From NCBI GenBank assembly GCA_045538875.1, contig JAZQEG010000002.1, positions 43,432 to 107,431 on the forward strand: a stretch of 64,000 bases of DNA, written 5' to 3'. A program made the translations under genes and the position numbers. Positions 1 to 8,370 of this stretch are shown here, in pieces. This DNA is from RGIG4708 sp045538875 (lineage in GTDB: Bacteria; Bacillota; Clostridia; UMGS1810). How positions within the stretch are numbered: the first letter of the stretch is position 1; the number at the start of each line of letters is the position of its first letter. The notes beneath the pieces were generated by a model. The model was given only the letters and a program-made list of their open reading frames with translations, ran no database searches and was not told the origin of the DNA.

Positions 1-2
1 TG

Positions 3-677
3 GCACACTTTTTAAACAGTATGGGGGCAAGGGTTTTTGGTGCTGGTACCGACACTGTTACAATATATGCCGTAAACCGCCTTGATGAAAGCGAATACAC
101 TGTAATGCCCGACAGAATTGAGGCAATAACATTTGCGTGTGCCTGTGCTTGCGCAGGGGGTATTGTAAATTTGCACAATATCAATTATAATCATATTAAC
201 AGTGTTATGACGCTGCTTTCGTCTATGGGGCTTAATGTAGTTCCGTACTGCAACAAAATGACAGTTTCGTCAAAAGCAAAACTAAAATGTCCGCAGCTTA
301 TTTCCACAAGGCCGTATCCAGGCTTTCCTACAGATGCACAGTCAATACTTATGTCTGTTATGAGTATGTCGGAGGGCACAGGCAAAATTGTTGAAAATAT
401 ATTTGAAAATCGCTTAAATCACGCATATGAGCTTTTAAAAATGGGTGCCGACATTGTAGTTAATGGCAACAGTGCAATTGTAAATGGCAAAAGCCTTGCG
501 GGTGCCAAGGTTAACTCATGCGATTTGCGCAGCGGAGCTGCACTTGTTATTGCTGCGCTTGGCTGTGAGGGCGAAAGTATTATAAACAAATGTGAGTATA
601 TAGACAGAGGTTACCAAAGCTTTGTGCCAAAGCTCAAGGCTCTTGGAGCACATATCGAAAGGGTTGAAAGCCAATGA
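3..677 (+). CDS. murA: UDP-N-acetylglucosamine 1-carboxyvinyltransferase MurA, C-terminal half (partial)
   Basis: The reading frame is open from the window edge, so the start lies upstream. About 224 residues remain, roughly the second half of the usual ~420. MurA transfers enolpyruvate from PEP to UDP-GlcNAc, the first committed step of peptidoglycan synthesis in the cytoplasm. Family signatures are visible: LNSMGARV then GAGTDTVTI at the edge, the RPYPGFPTDAQ segment near window residue 100, NRLNHAYELLKMGADI, DLRSGAALVIAALG and the terminal YIDRGYQSFVPKLKALGA. The catalytic Cys loop would be upstream and cannot be checked. The stop overlaps the next start by 4 bases (ATGA), so it is cotranscribed and translationally coupled with ftsQ. 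Confidence 0.95.
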   Translation, partial: AHFLNSMGARVFGAGTDTVTIYAVNRLDESEYTVMPDRIEAITFACACACAGGIVNLHNINYNHINSVMTLLSSMGLNVVPYCNKMTVSSKAKLKCPQLISTRPYPGFPTDAQSILMSVMSMSEGTGKIVENIFENRLNHAYELLKMGADIVVNGNSAIVNGKSLAGAKVNSCDLRSGAALVIAALGCEGESIINKCEYIDRGYQSFVPKLKALGAHIERVESQ

Positions 678-1420
678 TAAGTAAAGTAAAACAATATATA
701 CAAAAATATCTGGGTACAAAAAAACAGCAGGGTATATTTGCTGTGCTTATTTTGCTTATTGTTTTTGTTTCGCTTTTTTCACCGATATACCAAATAGATG
801 ATATTGAGGTGTATGGCAACACAACGGTTGACTCAAATATCATAATAAAAGCATCGGGCATAAAGCTTGGCGAGAGTGTGTTTAAGCTTGATGCAGCATT
901 GGCAAAAAAGGGTATTTCAAAGGTTGCATATGTTGACACCGTTAAAATAAAAACAAAATTTCCAAATACAGTTGTTATAAACATTACCGAAAGCACCGAA
1001 TGTGCATACATAAATTTTGTAGGTGGATATGTAGGCATAGACGAAAAGGGCAAAGCACTTAATGTAAAACAAAAGCTCTCGGATGTAACCAAACCTATTG
1101 TGTACGGAATTAAAATTTCTAATTTTGAAATAGGCAGCATTGTTGCAATTGACAACGAGCAAAAAACAAAAGTACTTTTTGAAATGCTCGGGCAAATAAG
1201 GTCAAGCGGAATAGAAGATAAAATTCAGTATATGGATATAAACGATTTTGACAATATCACCTTTACTCTTAAAAGCAAAATTTCGGTAAAGCTTGGCAAT
1301 ACCAACAGCCTTAAATACAAAATTGCATACCTCAAATCGGTGCTCGACGAGCTTGGCGATACCACCGGGGGAGTTATTGACATTACCGATACAGAAAATG
1401 TTGTTTACAATGCAAATTAG
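674..1420 (+). CDS. ftsQ: Cell division protein FtsQ/DivIB
   Basis: A 248-residue bitopic membrane protein. A short basic cytoplasmic stretch is followed by one hydrophobic segment at about residues 20-40, then a POTRA domain that begins near IDDIEVYGNTTVD (about 44-110) with the pattern expected of FtsQ/DivIB, and a beta-rich extracytoplasmic domain. In the divisome FtsQ bridges the early FtsZ-linked and late septal-synthesis proteins (with FtsL and FtsB/DivIC). It overlaps murA by 4 bases and sits 180 bases upstream of ftsZ, the normal dcw-cluster position. The family diverges strongly in sequence, so the call rests on topology, POTRA-like pattern and context. Confidence 0.85.
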   Translation: MISKVKQYIQKYLGTKKQQGIFAVLILLIVFVSLFSPIYQIDDIEVYGNTTVDSNIIIKASGIKLGESVFKLDAALAKKGISKVAYVDTVKIKTKFPNTVVINITESTECAYINFVGGYVGIDEKGKALNVKQKLSDVTKPIVYGIKISNFEIGSIVAIDNEQKTKVLFEMLGQIRSSGIEDKIQYMDINDFDNITFTLKSKISVKLGNTNSLKYKIAYLKSVLDELGDTTGGVIDITDTENVVYNAN

Positions 1421-1481
1421 TATAAAATACACAGAAAATATATGTATAAATTAACAAATTGTAAAAATTTTAAAAAAATAC

Positions 1482-1510
1482 TGGTAATATTAAAATTTGT
1501 GTGATATAAT
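1482..1510 (+). promoter_or_regulatory. Probable ftsZ promoter (extended -10)
   Basis: An extended -10 element, TGA followed by TATAAT, lies at 1502-1510. The -35 at 1482-1487 (TGGTAA) is poor with 17-base spacing. It is the best promoter candidate in the 180-base AT-rich gap between ftsQ and ftsZ. A weak GC hairpin at about 1532-1550 with a short T run follows it; its role is unclear. Confidence 0.5.
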
Positions 1511-1600
1511 TAAGTAGTCTTAATATATCATAGCGTAAATATGCGCTTTTTCACTTAATAGCAAAACAACTGATAAAATAAAAAAACGGAGGAAAAGATT

Positions 1601-2665
1601 GTGTTAAATTTGGATATCGAAAAAGATTTAACCGCCAAAATGGTCGTTGTAGGTGTAGGCGGAGGCGGTAACAATGCTGTTAACCGTATGATTAGCGAAG
1701 GTCTTGTTGGTGTTGATTTTGTAGCTATCAACACAGACAAACAGGCTCTTTATAAAATCAATTCTGAAAAAGTAACTGCAAAAATTCAAATAGGCGAAAA
1801 GCTTACAAAAGGCCTTGGTGCAGGTGCAAACCCTGAGGTTGGCCAAAAAGCTGCCGAAGAAAGCAAAGAAGAAATTAAGAAAGCAATTCAGGACGCTGAT
1901 ATGATATTTATTACAGCAGGTATGGGCGGCGGTACAGGTACAGGCGCAGCTCCTATTGTTGCATCTATTGCAAAAGAGCTTGGCATACTTACCGTTGGTG
2001 TTGTTACAAAGCCATTTTCATACGAGGGCAAAAAGCGTATGACAAGAGCTATTGAGGGTATTGGCAATCTTCAGGGCTATGTAGATGCGCTTATTGTAAT
2101 TCCTAACGACAAGCTCGAAGATACTTGCATTGAGCAGACAAAAGTGCTTGATGCATACAAAATGGCAGACGGTGTGCTTAATCAGGGTGTTAAAGGTATT
2201 GCCGACCTCATTTCGAGCCCCGGTATCATCAATGTTGACTTTGCCGATGTTACCACAGTTATGCGCAATTCAGGTATTGCACATATGGGTATTGGCAGAG
2301 CCACAGGTGAAAACAGAACTGAAAGAGCAGTTAATATGGCTATCAACAGCCCTCTTCTCGAAACTTCGATTGTTGGTGCAACAAAGGTTGTTGTTAATGT
2401 AGCAGGAGGCTCCGACCTTACATTGTTTGAGGTTAACAAGGCAGGTGCCCTTATTCACGACCTTGTTGACGAGGATGCTGATATTATATTTGGTAACTCT
2501 ATGGACGAGTCCCTTGGTGATGAAATTGTTGTAACAATTATTGCCACAGGCTTTAACGGTAATGCAGCTAATGCACTTGATGCAAATGCACAGCAGGATG
2601 AAAGCTTCCCAAAATCTGTGTTTGATGAAGACGATGTGGAAATCCCCTCATTTCTTCGTAAATAA
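1601..2665 (+). CDS. ftsZ: Cell division protein FtsZ
   Basis: A 354-residue tubulin-like GTPase that polymerises into the Z ring at midcell. The GGGGNN motif lies at about residues 20-25 and the tubulin signature GMGGGTGTGAAP at about 107-118. The T7-like synergy region NVDFADV is present, and the conserved C-terminal peptide VEIPSFLRK that binds membrane anchors is at the very end. The start is GTG, chosen because a GGAGG site lies 8 bases upstream and the protein aligns from there. The usual ftsA is not adjacent: ftsQ precedes directly. nrdR follows 24 bases downstream and is probably cotranscribed. Confidence 0.98.
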   Translation: MLNLDIEKDLTAKMVVVGVGGGGNNAVNRMISEGLVGVDFVAINTDKQALYKINSEKVTAKIQIGEKLTKGLGAGANPEVGQKAAEESKEEIKKAIQDADMIFITAGMGGGTGTGAAPIVASIAKELGILTVGVVTKPFSYEGKKRMTRAIEGIGNLQGYVDALIVIPNDKLEDTCIEQTKVLDAYKMADGVLNQGVKGIADLISSPGIINVDFADVTTVMRNSGIAHMGIGRATGENRTERAVNMAINSPLLETSIVGATKVVVNVAGGSDLTLFEVNKAGALIHDLVDEDADIIFGNSMDESLGDEIVVTIIATGFNGNAANALDANAQQDESFPKSVFDEDDVEIPSFLRK

Positions 2666-2689
2666 TTGACAAAGCAGAGGAGTATCAAT

Positions 2690-3142
2690 ATGAAATGTCC
2701 GTTTTGTGAATATACCGAGAGCAAGGTTATAGATTCAAGACCTGTTGACGATGGTGCTTCTATCAGACGCAGAAGAGAGTGTCTAAAATGCGAAAAACGA
2801 TTTACCACTTATGAGCAAATAGAGTCGGTTCCTCTTATTGTTATCAAAAAAGACGGCAAGAGGGAAGTGTTTAACCGTCAAAAGCTTATAAATGGTATTT
2901 TGCGTGCTTGTGAAAAAACACAGGTAAGCTACTCTCAGGTTGAAACCCTTGTTAATGAAATTGAAAGCGGTATGCACAACAGATTGGATAAGGAAATTCC
3001 TTCCACTCAAATTGGCGAGCTTGTTATGAACAAGCTTAAAGAGATTGACGATATTGCGTATGTTCGCTTTGCCTCTGTGTACAGAGAGTTTAAGGATGTT
3101 AACACATTTTTGGAAGAACTCAACCGAATATTGCGAAAATAA
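2690..3142 (+). CDS. nrdR: Transcriptional repressor NrdR
   Basis: A 150-residue protein of normal NrdR length. NrdR senses ATP/dATP and represses ribonucleotide reductase genes. The N-terminal zinc ribbon is visible as two CxxC pairs (CPFC at residues 3-6, and CLKC about 25 residues later) inside RRRRECLKCEKRFTTYE; the rest is the ATP-cone domain (about 49-139). The ATG at 2690 is chosen over an in-frame TTG upstream because GAGGAG sits 7 bases before it and the family begins MKCPFC. No NrdR box or ribonucleotide reductase gene was noticed in the window, so its targets lie elsewhere. A terminator follows directly. Confidence 0.96.
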   Translation: MKCPFCEYTESKVIDSRPVDDGASIRRRRECLKCEKRFTTYEQIESVPLIVIKKDGKREVFNRQKLINGILRACEKTQVSYSQVETLVNEIESGMHNRLDKEIPSTQIGELVMNKLKEIDDIAYVRFASVYREFKDVNTFLEELNRILRK

Positions 3143-3151
3143 GTGAGGAAT

Positions 3152-3180
3152 AAAGGGATGCCTTCGGGACATCCCTTTTA
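3152..3180 (+). terminator. Rho-independent terminator after nrdR
   Basis: A 9-bp perfect stem (AAAGGGATG with CATCCCTTT), whose loop carries a TTCG core, ends in a short T run. It separates the division/nrdR unit from dusB. Confidence 0.85.
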
Positions 3181-3187
3181 AATTGTT

Positions 3188-4165
3188 ATGAAAATAGGAA
3201 ATGTAATATTAAAAAATAATATATTTTTGGCCCCTATGGCAGGCATAACCGATTTGCCTTTTCGCATTATGTGCAAAAAGTACGGGGCAGGGCTTGTGTA
3301 TACCGAAATGATAAGCTCAAAGGCACTATTTTACGATGACAAAAAAACCATGAGCCTTATTGCAACACACGAGCAGGAAAAGCCCTTTGCTGTGCAAATT
3401 TTTGGCAGTGACCCCGACATTATGGCAAAAACTGCATACAAAGCGTTAAGTACGGGTGCATCAATAATAGACATAAATATGGGCTGCCCTGCACCAAAGG
3501 TTGCAAACAATGGTGACGGCAGTGCATTGCTTGAGCAACCAAAACTCATTGGCAAAATTGTAAAAAGTGTGTTATCGGCTGTAAATGTGCCTGTAAGCTG
3601 CAAAATACGCAGCGGCTTTAAAGAGGTTGCAGATGTTGAATATATTGCAAAAACAATTGAGCAAAACGGAGCATCTGCAATAACAGTGCACCCCCGCACA
3701 CGCCAAATGTACTATTCGGGTACTGCAGACCGCAGCATTATAAAGCTTGTAAAGCAAAGCGTGTCAATCCCTGTTATTGGCAATGGCGATATTTTTGATG
3801 CTCAAAGTGCAAAAAATATGATAGACTATACAGGTTGTGACGCCGTAATGGTTGCACGCGGTTCACAAGGTAATCCTTTTATATTTAGGCAGATAAACGA
3901 GCTGTTTAAAAATGGTAAGGTAGAGTTTTACCCAACCAACAGTCAAAAATTAGACGCCATGTGCGAGCACATAGATATGCTTGTAGAGCAAAAGGGCGAG
4001 TATATTGGTGTAAGGGAGGCTCGCAAGCACATTGCATGGTACATTAAGGGTATGAAAGACAGTGCAAAAATGCGCGAGAGTGTGTGCAAAATATCTACAT
4101 ATGATGAATTAAAAAACAAAATAGATGAGTACCGTAAAATAGTAAAAAACGAGGCAAATCAATGA
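3188..4165 (+). CDS. dusB: tRNA-dihydrouridine synthase (DusB family)
   Basis: A 325-residue flavoenzyme that reduces uridine to dihydrouridine in tRNA D loops. It opens with the typical LKNNIFLAPMAGITDLPFR FMN-binding strand. The active-site motif NMGCPAPKV lies at about residues 97-105 with the catalytic Cys. The VSCKIRSGF strand, the HPRTRQMYYSG motif and VMVARGSQGNPF phosphate-binding region follow in family order. The start at 3188 lies only 8 bases after the nrdR terminator and has no recognisable Shine-Dalgarno sequence, which is unusual here. The last codons form the left arm of the downstream terminator. It converges on gatD. Confidence 0.95.
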   Translation: MKIGNVILKNNIFLAPMAGITDLPFRIMCKKYGAGLVYTEMISSKALFYDDKKTMSLIATHEQEKPFAVQIFGSDPDIMAKTAYKALSTGASIIDINMGCPAPKVANNGDGSALLEQPKLIGKIVKSVLSAVNVPVSCKIRSGFKEVADVEYIAKTIEQNGASAITVHPRTRQMYYSGTADRSIIKLVKQSVSIPVIGNGDIFDAQSAKNMIDYTGCDAVMVARGSQGNPFIFRQINELFKNGKVEFYPTNSQKLDAMCEHIDMLVEQKGEYIGVREARKHIAWYIKGMKDSAKMRESVCKISTYDELKNKIDEYRKIVKNEANQ

Positions 4166-4192
4166 TACAATCACATTGTTTGCCTCGTTTTT
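4145..4192. terminator. Bidirectional terminator between dusB and gatD
   Basis: A 14-bp perfect stem pairs 4145-4158 with 4179-4192 (core CGAGGCAAA/TTTGCCTCG), flanked by A and T runs on both sides, so it can act on either strand. Its left arm lies inside the last dusB codons. Confidence 0.85.
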
Positions 4193-4201
4193 GTTATGCT
4201 T

Positions 4202-4903
4202 TTATTTTATATATTTGTTAATGATATATTCGTTTGCCTTTGTTTCAAATTCATCATCCAAAGGCAAAAGCTCAGTATCATCCCCATATTTTTTTGTAAT
4301 TGCACATTTAATAATGTAATCTGCAATTTCGGGGTTTTTTGGCAGCAGCGGGCCGTATATATAGGTACCTATAAGGTTTTTGTATACAATTCCTTCGTCT
4401 GCCTCATATGGAAATACAACTTTTCCGAGCGGTTTGATGCTGTGTGCAATTGTAGTGTGGCTTTTGTTTATAAAGCCCGTTATTTTTGTTTTAAACAACT
4501 CACTTTCAACAATGCAATCGCTTGTTATTTTTTTATCTTTTTTTGTTACTGTGTCTAAAACACCAACACCTTGTATTATTTTGCCGCCAATTTCTGACTT
4601 TTGTCCAAGCATTTGATATCCGCTGCATATTGCAAGAGTGCAACCGCCGTTTTCTATATAATTTTTGAGCTCGTCTTTTTGCTGTTTTAATTTTTGGCAA
4701 ATGTCCTCAAAGTTGTTGTCTGTGCCGCCGCCTATATACAAAATATCTGTGTTTTCAAAGTCTATTTTGTCGTTGCCAAAGTACTCTGTTACAGTTGAGT
4801 CAATGCATCTTTTGTTAAGCCTGTAGCAAAGTGTTGTAATGTTGCCTTTGTCACCGTAAAGGTTGAGTACATCGGGGTATAAATGCGCAATTGTAATTTT
4901 CAT
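4202..4903 (-). CDS. gatD: Lipid II isoglutaminyl synthase glutaminase subunit GatD
   Basis: A 233-residue CobB/CobQ-like class I glutamine amidotransferase. GatD frees ammonia from glutamine for MurT, which amidates the D-Glu of lipid II to D-isoglutamine. The nucleophile elbow LAICSGYQMLG places the catalytic Cys at about residue 93, and a conserved His lies in the SHTTIAHS segment. It begins MKITIAHLYPDVLNLYGDKGN, typical of the family. It starts 3 bases after the murT stop, with its GGAGG site inside the end of murT, so the two subunits are translationally coupled. Confidence 0.95.
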   Translation of the reverse strand: MKITIAHLYPDVLNLYGDKGNITTLCYRLNKRCIDSTVTEYFGNDKIDFENTDILYIGGGTDNNFEDICQKLKQQKDELKNYIENGGCTLAICSGYQMLGQKSEIGGKIIQGVGVLDTVTKKDKKITSDCIVESELFKTKITGFINKSHTTIAHSIKPLGKVVFPYEADEGIVYKNLIGTYIYGPLLPKNPEIADYIIKCAITKKYGDDTELLPLDDEFETKANEYIINKYIK

Positions 4904-4906
4904 TGT

Positions 4907-6253
4907 CTACTCCTCCTTTTGTTCCAGTGATTTTAATATCTGCTGTGTTTTAAAAAGCTCGGTATAGTTTACAAGCACATAGCATATTTCACCATTTTGG
5001 GCTATAAGCTGTTTTAGAGTTTGCTCATTGTTGTCTTTTGCCTCAACATTTTCAAAGCCCGCGTATTTAAGCCTGAGTGCAAGGTCGTACTTTCGCATAC
5101 CGCCTGCAACAATTGTATTTACATTTGCAAATTTTAAGTTTTCTGCGTCCATATCCCACAGCCACGAAATATCACATCCGTCAGATGGGTTGTCGTTTAC
5201 TGCAATAATTACATCCTTGCTGCGTTTGTCATTTGCAAGGGTTGCTATTGCCTGGTTAAACCCTGCAGGGTTTTTTGAAAGGTTTAAAACAACTGTTTTG
5301 CCGCCTATTGTAAAAGTTTCCATTCTGCCAATTTGCGGTTTGTAATTGTTGTAAACCTCGTTTATGCTTTGTGTGCATAGGTTTGCACTCTCATATGCAC
5401 AAAAAGATGCCAGTACATTATATATGTTGTAAAAACCGCGGTAGTTAAGCGAAAGGTTTAATGCAGTGTCTTTGTAATTTACATCAAAGGACATTCCGTT
5501 TTCGAGATTGATATTAACTGCACCGTAATCGCAGTGGGGGCGCTTAAAATCACATTTTGGGCATTCAAAGCTGCCAAGCTGACTGTAATGGTAGTAGTTG
5601 TATTTAAGCTCTGCTCCGCATTTGGGGCAATTTCGGCCTTCTCTTGTTTCGGCAATATTGTTACTGCTGCAATCCTGGTCAATTCCGTAGTAAAGGCACT
5701 TTCTGTCTTTTCCGAGCTGCACGCACAAGGGGTCGTCGGCGTTGAGTATCAGTGTTGCATCGGGCACCTTTTGGATTGCCTCATCAAGCAATGCGGCTGT
5801 CATTTCGGTTTCGCCGTAGCGGTCCATCTGGTCGCGGAACAAATTTGTTACAACAATTTTATCGGGCTTTACATAGTTTACAATGTGCCTGAGGCTTGCT
5901 TCATCACATTCTATTGCCGCATAATCGCAGTTGAGTTTGCCGTTTAGTTTTGCTTTGCTTATAAAGCTGCACGCAACTCCTGGAAGCATATTTGCGCCCA
6001 CATTGTTGCACACAACCATTGCCCCTGTGGATTGGAGCAGCTCACAAAGCAGGTTGTTTGTTGTGGTTTTGCCGTTGGTGCCGCATACTGCAATTATTTG
6101 GTGTTTTACCTGATTTGACAGCCTTTTAAGCAACCCGGGCGAAATTTTCATTGCAACAGTACCAGGGCCTGATGAGCCTTTTTTGCCCATCATTTTGCTA
6201 ATGCCAATGAGTGTTTTACATGCTGCTATTGCTATTGAATCTCGTATATTCAC
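4907..6253 (-). CDS. murT: Lipid II isoglutaminyl synthase ATP-dependent subunit MurT
   Basis: A 448-residue Mur-ligase-like enzyme that activates the alpha-carboxyl of D-Glu in lipid II; with GatD it makes D-isoglutamine, which is needed for normal peptidoglycan cross-linking. The P-loop CGTNGKTTTNN is at about residues 58-67. A Cys4 zinc ribbon (CPKC at about 209-212 and 231-234) characteristic of MurT is inserted in the central domain, followed by the C-terminal Mur ligase domain with NPAGFNQAI. The start is taken as GTG at 6253 with AAAGGAG 8 bases upstream; an in-frame TTG at 6271 contains that ribosome site and is unlikely. Confidence 0.94.
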   Translation of the reverse strand: MNIRDSIAIAACKTLIGISKMMGKKGSSGPGTVAMKISPGLLKRLSNQVKHQIIAVCGTNGKTTTNNLLCELLQSTGAMVVCNNVGANMLPGVACSFISKAKLNGKLNCDYAAIECDEASLRHIVNYVKPDKIVVTNLFRDQMDRYGETEMTAALLDEAIQKVPDATLILNADDPLCVQLGKDRKCLYYGIDQDCSSNNIAETREGRNCPKCGAELKYNYYHYSQLGSFECPKCDFKRPHCDYGAVNINLENGMSFDVNYKDTALNLSLNYRGFYNIYNVLASFCAYESANLCTQSINEVYNNYKPQIGRMETFTIGGKTVVLNLSKNPAGFNQAIATLANDKRSKDVIIAVNDNPSDGCDISWLWDMDAENLKFANVNTIVAGGMRKYDLALRLKYAGFENVEAKDNNEQTLKQLIAQNGEICYVLVNYTELFKTQQILKSLEQKEE

Positions 6254-6274
6254 CTTAATAGCTCCTTTCAAAAA

Positions 6275-7285
6275 CTACAGCTTTAATTTAAGGTCGTTTG
6301 GCTTTATCCAGTTAATCCTTTTAAGTAATGCCGAAAACATCGGTGTGAGTACTGCAGGTATTACAAAGCACACCAAAATCATACCAACAAGCTTAAATGT
6401 GTTAAAGCCTGCATCTGTCATAAGTCCTATTGGGCCTACAATACCGCAGGTACCCATACCCGATGCTATTGCAACAGGGTTTTCGAGTTTAAAAATTATT
6501 GTTGATACAGGGCCTGTAATTGCACTTGTAAGTATAGACGGAATCCATATCCGAGGGTTTTTCATAATGTTGCCCATTTGCAGCATACTTGTGCCTAAGC
6601 CCTGAGCAACAATTCCGCCAAAGCCGTTTTCTTTATAGCTCATAAATGCAAAGCCAATCATTTGTGCACAGCAGCCAGCTGTTGCCGCACCTCCTGCAAG
6701 CCCAACAAGCCCAAGCGATGCACAAATTGCAGCAGAGCTTATGGGCAGTGTGAGGCATATGCCCACAACAACCGAAACAAGCATACCCATCCAAAAAGGT
6801 TCAAGCTCAATGCATGTCATAATAAAGCTGCCAAATGCAGCCATTACAGACGAAACTGCAGGGCTTACAAACATAGCCATAGCTGTACCTGCCGCAATGG
6901 TAACGGTAGGTGTTACAAGTATGTCTATTTTTGTTTCCTTGCTGACTATTTTGCCAAGCTCACATGCAACAACAACTGCCACAAATGTACCCATAGGCCC
7001 ACCAAGAGTGTTTGATGCAAAGCCTACTGCGCAAAGCGAAAGCAAAACAAGGTTTGGTGCATTCATTGCGCTGCCTATTGCCACTGCCATTGCAGGGCCT
7101 GTTGCATTTGTTGCATATTCCTTCATTGTGGCAAAAAATTCTATTCCCGTTTTGTCATACACAGTGCCAAATATTGTGCCTATAAGCAGTGATGCAAATA
7201 GGCCAAGTGCCATTGCCCCCAAAGCATCAATAAAATATGCTTTAAATGAAATGTTGATGTTTTTGCGTTTTAAAAATTTTTTCAT
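6275..7285 (-). CDS. PTS EIIC-like/PfoR-family membrane protein
   Basis: A 336-residue, very hydrophobic protein with about eight to ten Gly/Ala-rich membrane segments. The sequence matches my memory of the PTS_EIIC_2 family (PfoR of Clostridium perfringens, named as a toxin regulator), with motifs such as GPAMAVAIG, ASNTLGGPMGTF and GIVGPIGLM. No PTS phosphorylation domain (IIA or IIB) is fused or adjacent, so sugar transport by the PTS is not shown; transport of an unknown ligand or a regulatory role is possible. It lies 21 bases upstream of murT on the same strand, which makes it the first gene of a permease-murT-gatD operon. The family call is good; the substrate is unknown. Confidence 0.75.
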   Translation of the reverse strand: MKKFLKRKNINISFKAYFIDALGAMALGLFASLLIGTIFGTVYDKTGIEFFATMKEYATNATGPAMAVAIGSAMNAPNLVLLSLCAVGFASNTLGGPMGTFVAVVVACELGKIVSKETKIDILVTPTVTIAAGTAMAMFVSPAVSSVMAAFGSFIMTCIELEPFWMGMLVSVVVGICLTLPISSAAICASLGLVGLAGGAATAGCCAQMIGFAFMSYKENGFGGIVAQGLGTSMLQMGNIMKNPRIWIPSILTSAITGPVSTIIFKLENPVAIASGMGTCGIVGPIGLMTDAGFNTFKLVGMILVCFVIPAVLTPMFSALLKRINWIKPNDLKLKL

Positions 7286-7328
7286 TTGTTATCATCCCTT
7301 TGTTATCATTTTTTTGTAAATTAATACT

Positions 7329-7357
7329 ATTTTATACCAAGTTTAAAAAAAGTTCAA
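7329..7357 (-). promoter_or_regulatory. Promoter of the permease-murT-gatD operon
   Basis: On the minus strand, TTGAAC (7352-7357) is followed after 17 bases by TAAAAT (7329-7334). It lies 44 bases upstream of the permease start in the divergent 140-base gap. No clear promoter was found for the plus-strand gene. Confidence 0.6.
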
Positions 7358-7428
7358 CACTTTAAGTGGTATTTTATGCATAATTAGTCATTTGGCATAT
7401 ATTTATATAATGGAAAGGAGTTTTTTTG

Positions 7429-8370
7429 TTGAATAAATTAATAATAGATAACGCAGCAAGAATGATTATACAAATTAAAAACAACAATATTATATGTGAT
7501 GACGGCAAACACGAGTATGTTTTGTCAGATAAGGTGTATAATGATGCCGACGGCTATGTAACCTCCAAAAAAATTATCGAAATATTTGCATCAAATGATA
7601 CATCTGTTACAAAATTTACATACAACGGAGCATGGCACAAAACCGAAGTTGTAAGCAACGATGCAGGCATTGGCAAAATAAAAAGCGTAAAGGCACTTGC
7701 GGTAGGTATGTACAAAAACTTGTTTTACTCTGTGTACAAGGATGGCAAAAATATGCTGGTGCATCACATTACGGGCGGCGGTGATGACAAAATTTTTGCA
7801 GTGGATTATATATCCAGCCGCAGCAAGTACTCTGTGTTTTGTGATGACAACGGCAACATTAATATATGGTACATAAACAGTGACGACATTATGTGCAGCA
7901 CAAAATATGTGTGGTCGCAAAAAGAGTATTTGCCAAAGCAGACACATATTAAAAATGTGCTCAGTTTATGCGCGGTGCCTTGTGGCAACGATGATACATA
8001 TATTGCCTTTGTGCGCAAAAACAAGCTCTACAATGAGGTTTGCTTTAAAAGGGCGGTGGATGACAATGCCCAGGTGCTTGGCTTTGGCGTTGATTTTAAC
8101 TGTGAGGCGGCCGTTGTGCCAGTTAAAGATGCTGTGTATGTGCAATGGTGTGATTTAAAGGGCTGCGCCGAGAGTGCAAGCTATGATGGAGGAAAAACCT
8201 TTGAGCGCCCTACAGAAGTGCACAATATTAAATCGGTAGCGTGCAATATGTGCGCATATCGGTGTGCACAAAACTACAACACAAAAACAATTGATTTGTG
8301 CATATCGGGTGGCAGGAGGCTTTTGCACGAGAGTGCAATTATAGAATTATTAAAAGGAGAAATAAAATGA
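7429..8370 (+). CDS. Hypothetical protein, possible beta-propeller-like repeat protein
   Basis: I do not recognise a family. The product is 313 residues, without a signal peptide or membrane segment. It has recurring short beta-strand blocks with aromatic/Gly turns (for example FYSVYKDGKNMLVHH, SVFCDDNGNINIWYI, ASYDGGKTFERP). The last resembles the Asp-box SxDGGxTF of sialidase-like propellers, so a propeller-like fold is a guess. It is Cys-rich for its size. TTG at 7429 is chosen (AAAGGAG 8 bases upstream); an adjacent in-frame TTG at 7426 is possible. It overlaps the next gene by 4 bases, so the two are coupled. Confidence 0.7.
   Translation: MNKLIIDNAARMIIQIKNNNIICDDGKHEYVLSDKVYNDADGYVTSKKIIEIFASNDTSVTKFTYNGAWHKTEVVSNDAGIGKIKSVKALAVGMYKNLFYSVYKDGKNMLVHHITGGGDDKIFAVDYISSRSKYSVFCDDNGNINIWYINSDDIMCSTKYVWSQKEYLPKQTHIKNVLSLCAVPCGNDDTYIAFVRKNKLYNEVCFKRAVDDNAQVLGFGVDFNCEAAVVPVKDAVYVQWCDLKGCAESASYDGGKTFERPTEVHNIKSVACNMCAYRCAQNYNTKTIDLCISGGRRLLHESAIIELLKGEIK

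Noticed and set aside
634..1155. A 173-codon minus-strand open frame over ftsQ
   Set aside because: It is antisense to ftsQ with no start signal or family match.
4196..4558. A 120-codon plus-strand open frame opposite gatD
   Set aside because: It begins in the shared terminator and is antisense to a clear amidotransferase.
7383..7411. A promoter for the 7429 gene using TATAAT at 7406-7411
   Set aside because: No acceptable -35 lies 16-18 bases upstream and the element is only 3 bases from the ribosome site, so transcription would start inside it.
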